Positions 33,184 to 43,310 of a DNA stretch of 64,000 nt are shown piece after piece. Below the pieces are notes generated by a model. It searched no databases, was not told the origin of the DNA, and worked only from the letters and a program-made list of their open reading frames with translations. The DNA comes from Branchiostoma lanceolatum (taxonomy: Eukaryota; Chordata; Leptocardii; Amphioxiformes; Branchiostomatidae). Both the position numbers and the translations under genes were made by a program. The DNA lies in NCBI RefSeq assembly GCF_035083965.1, contig NC_089738.1, positions 4,239,398 to 4,303,397 of the forward strand, in the 5' to 3' direction. Within the stretch, counting starts at the first letter, position 1. The number at the start of each line of letters is the position of its first letter.

Positions 33184-34911
33184 ATGATGGAAGGAATGCA
33201 GAGCTCACAGACATCATTCGACTTCAGCCACAATCCACATGCAGGCACCCTCTTGCAGGGCTTGCAGGAACTGCGATCAGACGACCAACTGGTTGATGTT
33301 AGCCTCTGCGTCTCCGGACTAGAGATCCCGTGTCACCGAAATGTCCTGGCAGCTTGCAGTGAGTACTTTCGGGCAATGTTCTGCAACGGGCATCGCGAGA
33401 GCAAAGAGCGAAAGATAACCATTCAAGAAGTCAACAGTAACGTCATGCAGCTTCTTGTTGACTATGCATACACCTCAAAAGTCACCATCACAGAAGAAAA
33501 TGCTGCGAAATTACTTGAAGGGGCCAACTTTTTCCAGATCCAACCTGTGCGTGAAGCATGTGTGACGTACATATGCAACAACCTGGATGCCAAAAACTGT
33601 CTACGGATGCTGCAGGTAGGCAACATGCTGTCCTGCCCAAACCTGGAGGATAAAGCGAAGTTGTGTGCCTTGAAGGAGTTTGCAGCAGTCAGCAAAACAC
33701 CGGCGTTCCTTTCTTTGACTAAGGACCAGCTAGTCACACTTGTCTCATCTGATGATCTCAATGCCACAGAAGAAGTTGTGTATGAAGCAGTGATGACATG
33801 GATCAACCACGACACCAGGAAGAGGAAGAAGGAGATGAGAGAACTGATGGAACTGGTCAGGTTCCCCTTCATGGACAAGCTGTACTTCTTAGAGAATGTT
33901 GAGAATAACGACGCAGTACGCAAGTCTTGCCATGACATTGTGAAGGAAACTCACAAGTTCCACCTGTTCCCAGGGGAGGTCAAGTCACCCCGCACCCGTC
34001 CCCGCCCTGCGAGTGGTTGGAGGGAGGAAGTTGTGACCATCGGAGGGATAAGGAAACAACAAACTGGGGAAAACAGTCATACAAGTTACAATCGCTGTAT
34101 CACATCGCACAGGGGGTGGGGTCTTATGTCAGGTTTACCAAGTCATTTCAAGTTTGATGGTGAAGAAGCACCAGTATTTGCTGCTGCCACACTGGGCACA
34201 AGTGACATTATTTTCTCTTCTGGCATTGATGTCTTTCTCTTTCACTCATCATCACGTTCGACGACAAACTGTTTTGAACTTGATCAGATGAAAACAAAGC
34301 GGCATGATCACAAACTTGCAGTGTCACATGGTAAAGTGTATGCCATTGGTGGCAGAAATGACAACATGCCAACTCTAGCATCTGTTGAGGTCTATGACCA
34401 GAGAGAAAAGTGTTGGAAAGAAGGCGATGCACTCCCACAACCAAGATACAGTCATGCTGTTGCAGTGTTGGATGGCAACATCTATGTGATAGGTGGGTAT
34501 GATGCCGAGAAGAAACTAACCTCCACTGTATATTGCTTCAAGCCAGGTGACTCCGAGTGGGAACAACAGAAGGACATGCCTGTTAGAGGTGCGTGTATCA
34601 CAGCTGCAGCTCTGAACGGTAACATTTATGTTGCTGGACTACGTTCAAAGGTGCTGTGTTTCAAGCCAGGCGAATGCGGTGGTGCCTGGAGTATAGCAGC
34701 CAACACAGGGGTTGGACGGTTTTGTGGAATGGCTGCCTTTGCTGGGAAGATTCAAATCAATGGAGGCTATGACAAGGGGAAAGGAAGTCGAGACATCTGG
34801 TGCCTTGATCCAGAAACCCGGTCACTGAACCATGTAGGATACATGAGCACGGGTCTGTTTTCCCATGCCTGTGTCACCACACTCAACTACAGACCTGAAA
34901 GGATTGAGTAA
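33184..34911 (+). CDS. BTB-BACK-Kelch protein (KLHL family), single coding exon
   Basis: An uninterrupted 575-codon ORF starts MMEGMQ just after a strong acceptor (TTTTTTCCAG at 33174). Residues about 25-130 are a BTB/POZ domain (DVSLCVSG, the EIPCHRNVLAACSEYFRAMF helix). Residues about 135-245 are a BACK domain (NCLRMLQVGNML, EEVVYEAVMTWINHD). Residues about 280-565 are Kelch blades (VYAIGGR, IYVIGGY, IQINGGY). BTB-BACK-Kelch proteins usually form homodimeric CUL3 ubiquitin-ligase adaptors that bind substrate through the propeller. The first Kelch blades are weak, with few double-glycine motifs. The exact vertebrate orthologue cannot be named; KLHL families expanded independently in lancelets. 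The intronless CDS behind a 5' UTR intron suits either an old retrocopy or intron loss. Confidence 0.9.
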   Translation: MMEGMQSSQTSFDFSHNPHAGTLLQGLQELRSDDQLVDVSLCVSGLEIPCHRNVLAACSEYFRAMFCNGHRESKERKITIQEVNSNVMQLLVDYAYTSKVTITEENAAKLLEGANFFQIQPVREACVTYICNNLDAKNCLRMLQVGNMLSCPNLEDKAKLCALKEFAAVSKTPAFLSLTKDQLVTLVSSDDLNATEEVVYEAVMTWINHDTRKRKKEMRELMELVRFPFMDKLYFLENVENNDAVRKSCHDIVKETHKFHLFPGEVKSPRTRPRPASGWREEVVTIGGIRKQQTGENSHTSYNRCITSHRGWGLMSGLPSHFKFDGEEAPVFAAATLGTSDIIFSSGIDVFLFHSSSRSTTNCFELDQMKTKRHDHKLAVSHGKVYAIGGRNDNMPTLASVEVYDQREKCWKEGDALPQPRYSHAVAVLDGNIYVIGGYDAEKKLTSTVYCFKPGDSEWEQQKDMPVRGACITAAALNGNIYVAGLRSKVLCFKPGECGGAWSIAANTGVGRFCGMAAFAGKIQINGGYDKGKGSRDIWCLDPETRSLNHVGYMSTGLFSHACVTTLNYRPERIE

Positions 34912-36200
34912 CTGCCTTGAATTAGCATGTGTTTATTTTTGTACTACATGTGACTGTCACTGAGTAGCTGTCAAACTGAAGATTCCAACATTGTACCTTG
35001 TTAGATGTTGAACTTAAATGATAAAGAGAGAGTGATGTTTTGTAGTCAAGCAAGTCATCAGAACATGGCCCTCTATGACGGTGTCTTTTTACACAATGGT
35101 CACCAATGACCACTCTTAACTTTTCCACTTGTAGATAATAACATTGTTACAAATATTGAATTAGCAATAGCGATACAGTATTGGTGCTCTAAGGCTATTT
35201 CATCAGAATGATAGACAAAGTTTGGATATGCCCTCCCTAAATGAATAATGAATCCACTGTTTTTACATGTGTGTCCAGTGTCTGGCCTTTCAGATTTATG
35301 ACCTCCTTTATTTCTCTCTTTTATTTCAAAGTACATAAATGTAGTTGATTGAAGTCTACTGAATGAGTCACGTATGTTTCACTTATGTTTGATTAACCTG
35401 CAAAATTATGTATTTAGAATTAGATTTGATGTTGATGGTCTCAGACATTGTCAGGTCTTGTAAGAAGCACGGATAGAGGCACGGATCTTGAAGAACCAGA
35501 TAAACATAATTGTATGTTTTGTTTTTTAAGTCTTTTTTACTAACATGCAATTAGGCAGTCTCGAGAATATGGTAAGATATTTGTTTATATACATGTATGC
35601 TGGTTTTTAATCTCTGAAAGTGAGGCCTCTATCCAGCAATTTAACATTGTATTGTTATGATACCATTATTACTATAATTAGCTTTCACGTTGCTGTTAAG
35701 TGTGGTTAGGGCTCTTTCCAAATATTATGATAGTAGCACAAGTGGAGATTGTTTGTTAAAAGGGCCTAACTGAGTCATTACAGCCATCATAGCTTCCTAG
35801 AAGTGACTTTCACTCTATATGCAAATTTAACACAAGTTTTTCAGCTGAATATTGTAATGAAGTGTGCCTCTTAGTTGGACATAAACATGTAGCTTGTTTT
35901 TCCCAACTCATATTTGTATCAATAGTAACTATCATTAAAAGGGAAAACGTAGAGATAGAACAGGAGTTACTACTTGTTACCATTCTATATCTTTTTACTA
36001 AAAGAACTACTTGTGGAAATTTCTATGTAATGATCAATGACGAACAAGTTCCTTTTGAAGAATGTTTTGTCATATGTGTGGGTTTAATTCTCTGTATGTA
36101 TAGTTGCAAGACCATGTGTAAAATTAATACTGTGGTCTAACTGCTTTATTAGGATTAGGGCCATGCTAGCATGATTAACCTTAGTCTTTGCTTGAAACCA
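34912..36200 (+). other. Kelch-gene 3' flank, no further gene seen
   Basis: AT-rich sequence after the Kelch stop with no coding exon I can support. It probably includes the 3' UTR. No protein-like conserved ORF appears on either strand. Confidence 0.35.
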
Positions 36201-36224
36201 CTTGACAAAGATAGACCCTCAGTT

Positions 36225-36375
36225 ATCAAAAGTTCTGCTGCAGTACGGTCGAAAGCCATTAGAAGGCCCATCATCGAACTTGACCTTCATCTCCCTGACA
36301 CCAGATAAAGATTCATCCACAGCTTCTCGAGTTTTGTGGCTTACAGACACACACGCACACACACACACACACACT
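36225..36375 (+). repeat. Dispersed repeat fragment with CA microsatellite
   Basis: CTGCTGCAGTACGGTCGAAA, AGAAGGCCCATCATCGAAC and then (CA)n at 36344-36374; same family as 21240-21665. Confidence 0.65.
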
Positions 36376-36689
36376 GATGATATACAAAGCTAGTCGTGCT
36401 GCGTACCTAAACGTAACAACAGGTTTTTGAACTTCTTCAATGATGACAGAAACATTAATAAGCTGTTTATGACTTGTCAGCATATTTATTTTTAAAAATA
36501 TAACTAGGTTCTTACCGCCAAACTCCCTTGGCCTCGCTATCAAAACTCCCGGCCCTCCTGAATGATGTCGCATATTAGTAACGCTAGCTGTTCCAATGTG
36601 TCACTTTGGTCATGTTTGGTGTTGCATGAGGCTATGAGGTTAGGAGATTAGTCACAAAATATACATAGACTTGGTGTAGATTCATATCG

Positions 36690-36785
36690 GTACTGTACCA
36701 GTACTTCATGATCCGGTATTTTGGACCTGTACCTAATCGATTTTCACGGTACAGTACCGGTACACAGTACCGGTACGCAGCGCTA
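36690..36785. repeat. GTACCGGTAC-rich short repeat
   Basis: Several GTACCGGTAC or GGTACAGTACC palindromic words in about 90 bp. Its origin is unknown; it may be the core of a decayed inverted repeat. Confidence 0.5.
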
Positions 36786-37354
36786 TCCAGAACACAGTCA
36801 CTACGATGAAAAAGCTAACACTTTTCAGGCATGAAGTTAGATATATGATAACTACCTTTGAGTTATCTTTTTTTTTTTAAATGACTGGAAAAGCTGCTGG
36901 TGACCCTTCAGAAGATAACAAGTAATCGATGTTAGAAGCTGACATAACGTGTTCGATAGGTTGACCAGTGTGAATAAACCTGCATTCTTGTCCTTCCTGT
37001 TACTTGGTCGATGTTCCTTTGCCGGCTTGTACATACTGTTTCCTTTTGGAGGCTGAGCTTGATCCGAGATGTCAACTTTAGACTTACAAAGACCCATGTC
37101 TCAATATATCTGTATCAACGCCGATTCGACGGTCTCTTCCTACTTGAGCCTGGTTGCCATGGACCTCTTGAAGGGTGCATCAATACTCCTTATGAGTACT
37201 GAGAGAACAAACTGTCACAGTATGGGCAAGAACTCGATGATCTACGATGATGAAGATACAGACTTTATGGAGCCGCTTCAATGACTACATCTTCTGCCAG
37301 CGCAGCTCAAACAGTCGGTACTACGGTCAGATCCCCATCACCACTATCTGGTCT

Positions 37355-37890
37355 TCATTGTTCATGGCCGCTCGGGACTGCTGCTGTTCCTCCGAATCTC
37401 GCAAGGGAAGGGTAACGTTAGGGCTGCGCGGGCGGAGACGGGACGGTTGTGCGGCGGTGTGAAGAGGAACAAGAGCTGCCAGGGAGGAAGGGGGCGACTC
37501 CGTACAGGGTAAGGAGACCTCGTCAATATAGGTCTTGCAGAGAAGGAGCAGTCACAGCGGCTGCTTCGACCGCACTCCGCTCAATCAAGAGTCACAAGAG
37601 CCAGGGTCCGAACTGAGAACTCAGGCGGCGGTCTGTCGTCTGAATAGGGCAACGAGAACAGACGGAGAGGATCTTACAAATCTTTGTATGATTTTGTAAT
37701 ATCTTAGTCAGTATGTATGATGGACTAACAGAAGGAAATCTCATTGTTATTCAGTGTAGCTCTTTCGTGATTACTACCCTTGATAAAGTGTTGATGTTAG
37801 GTTATGTGAAGACTTTTCCGAACTTTTTGGGCTGTGTTGTTTTCTAACTTGATCCCGACATAGGAATGCAACAAAATAAATGTGATTTAA
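37355..37890 (+). repeat. Duplicated block, copy 1
   Basis: Closely similar to 42660-43310. Both copies share a segment starting TTCATGGCCGCTCG, a GC-rich stretch (CTGCGCGGGCGGAGACGGGA) and a 3'-UTR-like tail ending CAACAAAATAAAT. Both carry a small intact ORF starting MAARDCCCSSESRKGR (32 codons) differing by one residue. The function is unknown. It may be the 3' part of a duplicated gene, since an AATAAA signal sits at its end. In this copy the collagen pseudogene fragment follows directly. Confidence 0.6.
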
Positions 37891-38200
37891 GTAAAACGAA
37901 GGTGAGACAGGAGAACCAGGACCTAAGGGTGACACTGGATAACCAGCAGGTCCTAAATGCGACACTAGAGAACAAGGTCCCCAATGTGACGCGGGAAAAC
38001 CAAGCCCTAAATGCGACACAGGAGAAACAGGTCCTAAATGCGACACAGGAGAAACAGGTCCTAAATGCGACACAGGAGAAACAGGTCCCAAATGCGACGC
38101 TGGAGAACTAGGCCCTAAATGCAATATGTAGGCTGAAGATCAAGAGCCTAAATGACCTAAATGCGACACGGGAGAACCAGTTCCTAAGGAAGGGGGTAGG
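37890..38200 (+). pseudogene. Collagen-like pseudogene fragment with 27-bp repeats
   Basis: One frame reads as degenerate Gly-X-Y collagen (GETGEPGPKGDTG then repeats of GPKCDTGET) but with in-frame stops and several broken triplets. The 9-residue (27-bp) repeat occurs four or more times between about 37960 and 38110. The end (GELGPKCNM, AEDQEPK, CDTGEP) aligns with exon 1 of the lectin gene at 44244 (GELGPKCSM, AEDQGPK, CDTGEP). It is therefore a relic duplicate of that exon with an expanded repeat. No lectin exon follows it. Confidence 0.7.
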
Positions 38201-38614
38201 GGACTACCTTACGATCACGTGAGTTTTTCAGAAGCGAGCCCTGATTGGCCACAGCGTGTTGTGTTTGGTTAACCTCATTGGTCAAACCAATTAAATCCTT
38301 GGTGAAACGAAGTACGTCACTTATTCAACTGAAGCCAAGGCTGTTAGCGAACACGTACTCAATCCGGCATCTAGCTACGTAAAGGGGACTTGTATCTCTT
38401 TGACAGGGGAAAGCGACTCGTTACAGTATTATTCACAAGGTAAGACTGTTATTTTTTCGTTTCTATCTTTCCAGACCTTCCACTTCCCTAGTGCCTGTAT
38501 ATTGTTGTAAAGAATGAACGAGGTGGCAACCCGTTGAAAGACTACACCAAGGAGATCAAAAAGAGATGTACTCAAAGGATATACGTAGTTCTATTCAATC
38601 TAGCCTGGATGCCA

Positions 38615-38724
38615 TATTCTCCAAGCAGAGGCTTCGATCGAGAGGGGTAGTTTTGTCCGGGATTTTAACGTTAAAATCCCGGACAGAACTACCCCTCTCG
38701 ATCGAAGCCTCTGCTTGGAGAATA
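38615..38724. mobile_element. 110-bp perfect hairpin MITE
   Basis: Two 55-bp arms meet at AAC|GTT with no spacer; ends TATTCTCCAAGCAGAGG and its complement. GGATGCCA lies on both sides (38607-38614, 38725-38732; up to 10 bp if TA is counted outside). Arms are almost fully complementary, so the insertion is recent. Confidence 0.9.
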
Positions 38725-39418
38725 GGATGCCATACTGTTTCCAGGGCCTACACAGTCCAACCTCTCGGCTCTTGGGCTATTATGCCCCCAAGGGACTAAT
38801 AGTTACATATTCAACGATAGGAATGTCGGACGACTCGGACCATCAACTCCGCCCAGTCAACTCGGCCCCTGGTCAACACTCTTAACTTGGTCAAACCAAG
38901 GAGGTTTTATATAGATCAAACCAAGAGCAAGGAGGTTTTATATGGGGGTCAAACTATTTACGTACATCTAACGTTAGTACTACGCAATGATATCTCGCAA
39001 TCCACATTACTGTGGCTCTGAATTTTGTGTTCGACATTTGGATGGGTCGAGCCCAAATCATGCCATAGCCGTACAGTTTGGGGCATGTTGTTTTCCACAG
39101 ATCTAAGTTGTCTGACAAAGAAACGCGGCCTCTATTGAGATGCATGCTCATTGTCGACGCGCCAGCTGTTGGGATGCTCAAAGCGTAACCATGGTAACGT
39201 TACCAGCAAGGACATATTATGGTTACCAGTAACGCCTTTCCGTTTCTCGAGTACAGGGAGGCGCTACACTCTTTGATACGTTTGCTGTTTCAAATTTACA
39301 TTGTAACTTTGTCAGGAGTAAATATGTGTTAGAAGGTTTTACTACCAGACAAACATCCCGTTCCGGCTTGACCAAACACTATTTACATTTAGTGATGATC
39401 TGAGTCGTCCTGATTCCC

Positions 39419-39636
39419 TAGCCTCTACCAGGCCCCGCGGGATGGCTGGAAAAATAGTAGAAATTGGCCTAATAGAGTGCCAAGGGAGTCAGCTACGGAG
39501 AGAGGGTCCGATATACCATCCACAGAGGCAAACTGTACCCCTATAGCAGACTAACTCCTCTTGCATGCTTTTCTGTATATTTGGCCAGTTTCTACTCTTT
39601 CCAGCCGCCTCTGGGGCCTGCAGCTGGTAGAGGCTA
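39419..39636. mobile_element. 218-bp MITE with 9-bp target duplication
   Basis: Ends TAGCCTCTACCAG and CTGGTAGAGGCTA are inverted, and the arms extend through GGCTGGAAA and GTAGAAA-TGGCC words. CTGATTCCC flanks both sides (39410-39418 and 39637-39645). No coding sequence. Confidence 0.85.
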
Positions 39637-40655
39637 CTGATTCCCCACCATAGCAGCGATGTGGCTTTTTCAATACCCCGTCAAATATAACTTCACCAAA
39701 ATTATTTCCACTGTTAGAAGAAGTTGTGCATTTAATCCTGTTGCATTTAATATGCAATGATAAATGCTCCACCCGGAGCAAAAATTCGACGGATGTTCGT
39801 ACAAATATAGACCATTAGTGTATAAAAAAAAGTTATCATACTCTGAAAGCAGGACTGTTGCCAGGGCCATGGGGGCCTCATCAGGGGGCAGGCAGAGCTT
39901 CCTTGGCGGCCTGTCAGTGCTGACACAGCCGATGAGCTGGTCTATGTAGGCCCTGAGAACAACTAGTCGACACACATAGAGAAACACGCTTGGCAAAACA
40001 TAACCTTTTTGGCAAAGGTAATCAGGGGGAAGCCAAGAGAGAAAAACACGGACCACTAGACGTACGTGAGGAAAGCCTCAAAACACCCACGGCACTGAAA
40101 CGCACCCTATATCTGCTTGGAAACTAATCTCCAAGTAGATGTTGGGGATGGTAGGTCATAACGTTTTCTGACTGCGAGCGTTTTTGACAACCAGGATTCT
40201 CAACATCGATCTACTTGAATCTTAAAGATATAAATCTAACCATGTCCTCTAAACCTAGCTCTACCTCATCACATAACCCAATCACTGCAAGACGTCGCTT
40301 CTTGTCCAACAAAAGCAGTTACATAATTGTAACAGACCTTGCCGTTTGAAAAGAAGCAGCGAGTTTTAAAACAATACTAGCTGCTGTAAGAGCCCATAGT
40401 GGACTCATCCCCCTCCCTGATAGATATAGACTCTTCCAGTGACGTCATGCATATAGACGAGTAGAGAGATGAATAAAGACCTCATAGCATGAAGATGTCC
40501 TGTCTGTGAGTGCTCCTTGAGCTAACACCGGAGATTCATTTAGGGATGGGGGACAGGCTAGAAATGCTCCGTTACACTACCTTCTAACCGTTTCTTTTCC
40601 GAATATTGCAATTTATTTTTATTCCTACATGTACAGCGCTCGAGACTTGGTCAGC

Positions 40656-41573
40656 ATGGCAACCACAGCTGTATCTCATCTGAAAGAAGGGGAGGACATC
40701 GGTGGGCGTGGGAAGGGTCGTCCGCATACCCACAAGTGCAGTGTGTGCGACAAGGAGTTTTCTAAACTGCGTACTCTGAAGCAACACATGTCTACTCACA
40801 CTAGTGAAAAATCGCACAGGTGTGAGAAGTGCAACATACAGTTTCGTGAACAGGGTTCTCTAAAGAAGCATATAAGAGCTCACACTGCTAAGAAACCTTA
40901 CAGATGTGAGGAGTGCCGCAAACAGTTCAGTAAGCTGAGTCATCTAAAGAGTCACACACGGACTCACACTGGTGAGAAACCGTACAGATGTGAGGAGTGC
41001 AGCAAACAGTTCAGTGAACTCAGTAATCTGAAGTCGCATATTAGGACCCATACCGGCGAGAGGCCATATAAGTGTGACAAGTGTAGCAAACAGTTTACTG
41101 AGCAGGGCTCTATGAAGAACCATATGAGGACGCACACTGGCGAGAAACCCTACAGATGTGAGGAGTGCAGCAAACAGTTTCGTGTGCTGAGTAATCTGAA
41201 GAAACACATGCGGACTCACACAGGTGAGAAACCGTACAGATGCGAAGAATGTGGCAAACAGTTCAGTGAGCTGGGTGCTCTGAAAAGGCATATGCGAACT
41301 CACACTGGTGAGAAACCATACAGATGTGAGGAGTGTAGCGGACAGTTCAGTGAACAAGGTTCTCTGAAGAAACATATGAGGACTCACACTGGTGAGAAAC
41401 CGTACAGATGTGAGGAGTGTAGCCGACAGTTTAGTGAGCTGGGTGCTCTGAAAACGCATATACGAACTCACACTGGGCAAAAACCGTACAGCTGTGAGAA
41501 GTGTAGCCGACAGTTTAGTTACCAAAGTTCTCTGAAGAAACATATGAGGACGCACACTGGTGAGAACCCATAA
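40656..41573 (+). CDS. C2H2 zinc-finger protein with ten fingers
   Basis: The ORF encodes ten tandem C2H2 fingers (CxxC-x12-HxxxH) joined by the classic TGEKPY-type linkers, starting at HKCSVCDKEF. Finger helices vary at the base-contacting positions (for example EQGSLKKH, ELSNLKSH, ELGALKRH), so it is likely a sequence-specific nuclear DNA-binding protein. The start chosen is MATTAVSHLK at 40656, because a good acceptor (polypyrimidine then TACAG) lies at 40636; an in-frame ATG at 40629 falls inside that acceptor. Adjacent fingers are very similar in DNA, which points to recent internal duplication. The stop TAA at 41571 falls in a linker (GENP-stop where GEKPY is expected) and a further finger-like segment (RCEECSRQFSELG) continues in frame to about 41640. 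No effector domain (KRAB, BTB, ZAD) was seen. Confidence 0.85.
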   Translation: MATTAVSHLKEGEDIGGRGKGRPHTHKCSVCDKEFSKLRTLKQHMSTHTSEKSHRCEKCNIQFREQGSLKKHIRAHTAKKPYRCEECRKQFSKLSHLKSHTRTHTGEKPYRCEECSKQFSELSNLKSHIRTHTGERPYKCDKCSKQFTEQGSMKNHMRTHTGEKPYRCEECSKQFRVLSNLKKHMRTHTGEKPYRCEECGKQFSELGALKRHMRTHTGEKPYRCEECSGQFSEQGSLKKHMRTHTGEKPYRCEECSRQFSELGALKTHIRTHTGQKPYSCEKCSRQFSYQSSLKKHMRTHTGENP

Positions 41574-41640
41574 AGATGTGAGGAGTGTAGCAGGCAGTTC
41601 AGTGAGCTGGGTGTTCTGAAGACCCACATAAGGACTCTGC
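41574..41640 (+). pseudogene. Eleventh zinc finger stranded behind the stop
   Basis: Directly after the TAA, the same frame encodes RCEECSRQFSELGVLKTHIR, with both cysteines and the first histidine of a C2H2 finger. The second histidine region is altered (TLHN). It looks like a former finger cut off by a Tyr-codon (TAC) to stop (TAA) change. The alternative is simple erosion of the array end. Confidence 0.7.
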
Positions 41641-41644
41641 ACAA

Positions 41645-42060
41645 CTTATGCAAAAAAAGTCCTCATTAGCATACTTTTCATTCAGGTGTATCCACCTTTC
41701 CTAATGAAACCTACACCTACAATATGACATCCGTAGCATTTAGCTTAAGGGAAATATAAGTTTCTGCATAAATTATGCAAATGAGGTCATCGTTATCATA
41801 ATTTACATTCAGGTGTATTCGCCTTTCCTAAAGGTACCTACACATTCAATATGACATCCGTAGCATGTACCGTAATGGGGCTATCAAGTTTCTGCATAGA
41901 TTATGCAATGAGGTCCTCAATAGCATAATGTACATTTAGGTGTATACCTTTCATAAAGGTTCCTACACCTCCAATATAACATCCGTAGCATGTGCTGTAA
42001 GGGGATTGTGACGTTTCCACATAAATTATGCGAATGAGGTACTCATTAGCATAATCAATA
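41645..42060. repeat. ~125-bp tandem repeat, about 3.3 copies, with TTATGCAAAT words
   Basis: TTATGCAAATGAGGTC, CATTAGCATAAT, CAGGTGTAT, CCTTTCCTAA and CATCCGTAGCATGT recur in order. It begins right after the zinc-finger gene. ATGCAAAT and its mirrored ATTAGCATAAT make an imperfect palindrome in each unit. Confidence 0.85.
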
Positions 42061-42659
42061 TGAGAGAGTGCCAATCAATTATTGAATATACAGTTTGAGC
42101 TAACACCTCATAATCGGCAAAGCCGGGTAATCGGGAAAATTGCGCTGACAAATAGGTATTGCAAATAAGCGGTTTCTATTGTACTGAGGAGACCTCTCTG
42201 ACCAGAAATCGACTCCGTGACATTTTACCTGAGAGTACTAGTATATAATTATATGGGTTCTACATTGAAAGGTTAACAGCAATTTAAAGGGAAAAGTCTT
42301 GTTTTGTAATCTAAATAGCGCCTAGTAGGTTTTCTGAATGTGTATGTAATGTTGCCGTGACGAATTAAGTAAAGGGTCTGCTTTTGAGATTTGTTTATTG
42401 ACATAGGAGCTTATGATGATGATGGACATAGGAAATATTTTCAAGATTCTATCTGCACAGTGTTACCCGATAACTATGAAGATATCAGAGTCAAACTGAA
42501 ACTACTGGAAATATTTTGTTTTCATAGACAAGAAACTCAAACGTACCACTAAGAGATGTACGTACGTGTTACTTTGAACAGGCATTGTGGCATGAATTGG
42601 CTACTCTCGAACCAGTGGTTCGGCTACGGCTGGTTTTTGACGTACTTTCACACCAAAGC

Positions 42660-43310
42660 CAAATCTTCATCGTTCATGGCCGCTCGCGACTGCTGCTGTT
42701 CCTCCGAATCTCGCAAGGGAAGGGTAACGTTAGGGCTGCGCGGGCGGAGACGGGACGGTTGTGCGGTGGTGTGAAGGGGAACATGAGCTGCCAGGGAGGA
42801 AGGGGGCGACTCGGCACAGTGTAAGGAGACCTCATCAATACGTCTCACAGACAGATTGAGCAGTCACTGCAGTTTCTTCGATCGTACTCCACCGAGCCGA
42901 GTTTTACAGTTTTAAAGATGGCAAATAGAACTGACGGAGAGGTCTTCAACTTGGACTGTCGACTGGTTGCTGTATGGACAGTAGTATGTCTTTATATATC
43001 GTTAGTGTGACAAAACCAAGCAAAAAGTTCTCGAATTTATGTAAACCATTTAATTGTACTATATATGTGTCAAACTATATGCTGTCGACTATGCAATGTA
43101 CGTATTGTATGACTTTGTAATGTCTTAATATAGATGTATGATGGATTTACAGAAGGAAATCTCATTGTTATCCAGTGTAGCTCTTTTGTTATTACTACCC
43201 TTGATAAAGTGCTACGTGATGTAAAGACTTTCTCGATCTTTTTGTGTTCAGTAGTTTTCTAACTTGATCCTGATATGGACATGCAACAAAATAAATTTAA
43301 GTTACGTAAA
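42660..43310 (+). repeat. Duplicated block, copy 2
   Basis: Second copy of the block at 37355-37890. It has the same small ORF (MAARDCCCSSESRKGR start, 32 codons) and the same tail with CAACAAAATAAAT, and lies about 0.9 kb upstream of lectin gene A. The order block then collagen exon is the same in both places, so block and collagen exon were duplicated together. The 5' parts (before 37355 and 42660) differ. Confidence 0.6.

Noticed and set aside
33462-33938. Minus-strand ORF of 158 codons.
   Set aside because: Shadow of the BTB-Kelch gene on the opposite strand.
37866-38111. Plus-strand ORF with repeated QEKQVLNAT units.
   Set aside because: It is the shifted frame of the degenerate collagen repeat; the collagen frame has the homology to copy A.
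40944-41642. Long minus-strand ORF of 232 codons.
   Set aside because: Antisense shadow of the zinc-finger repeats.
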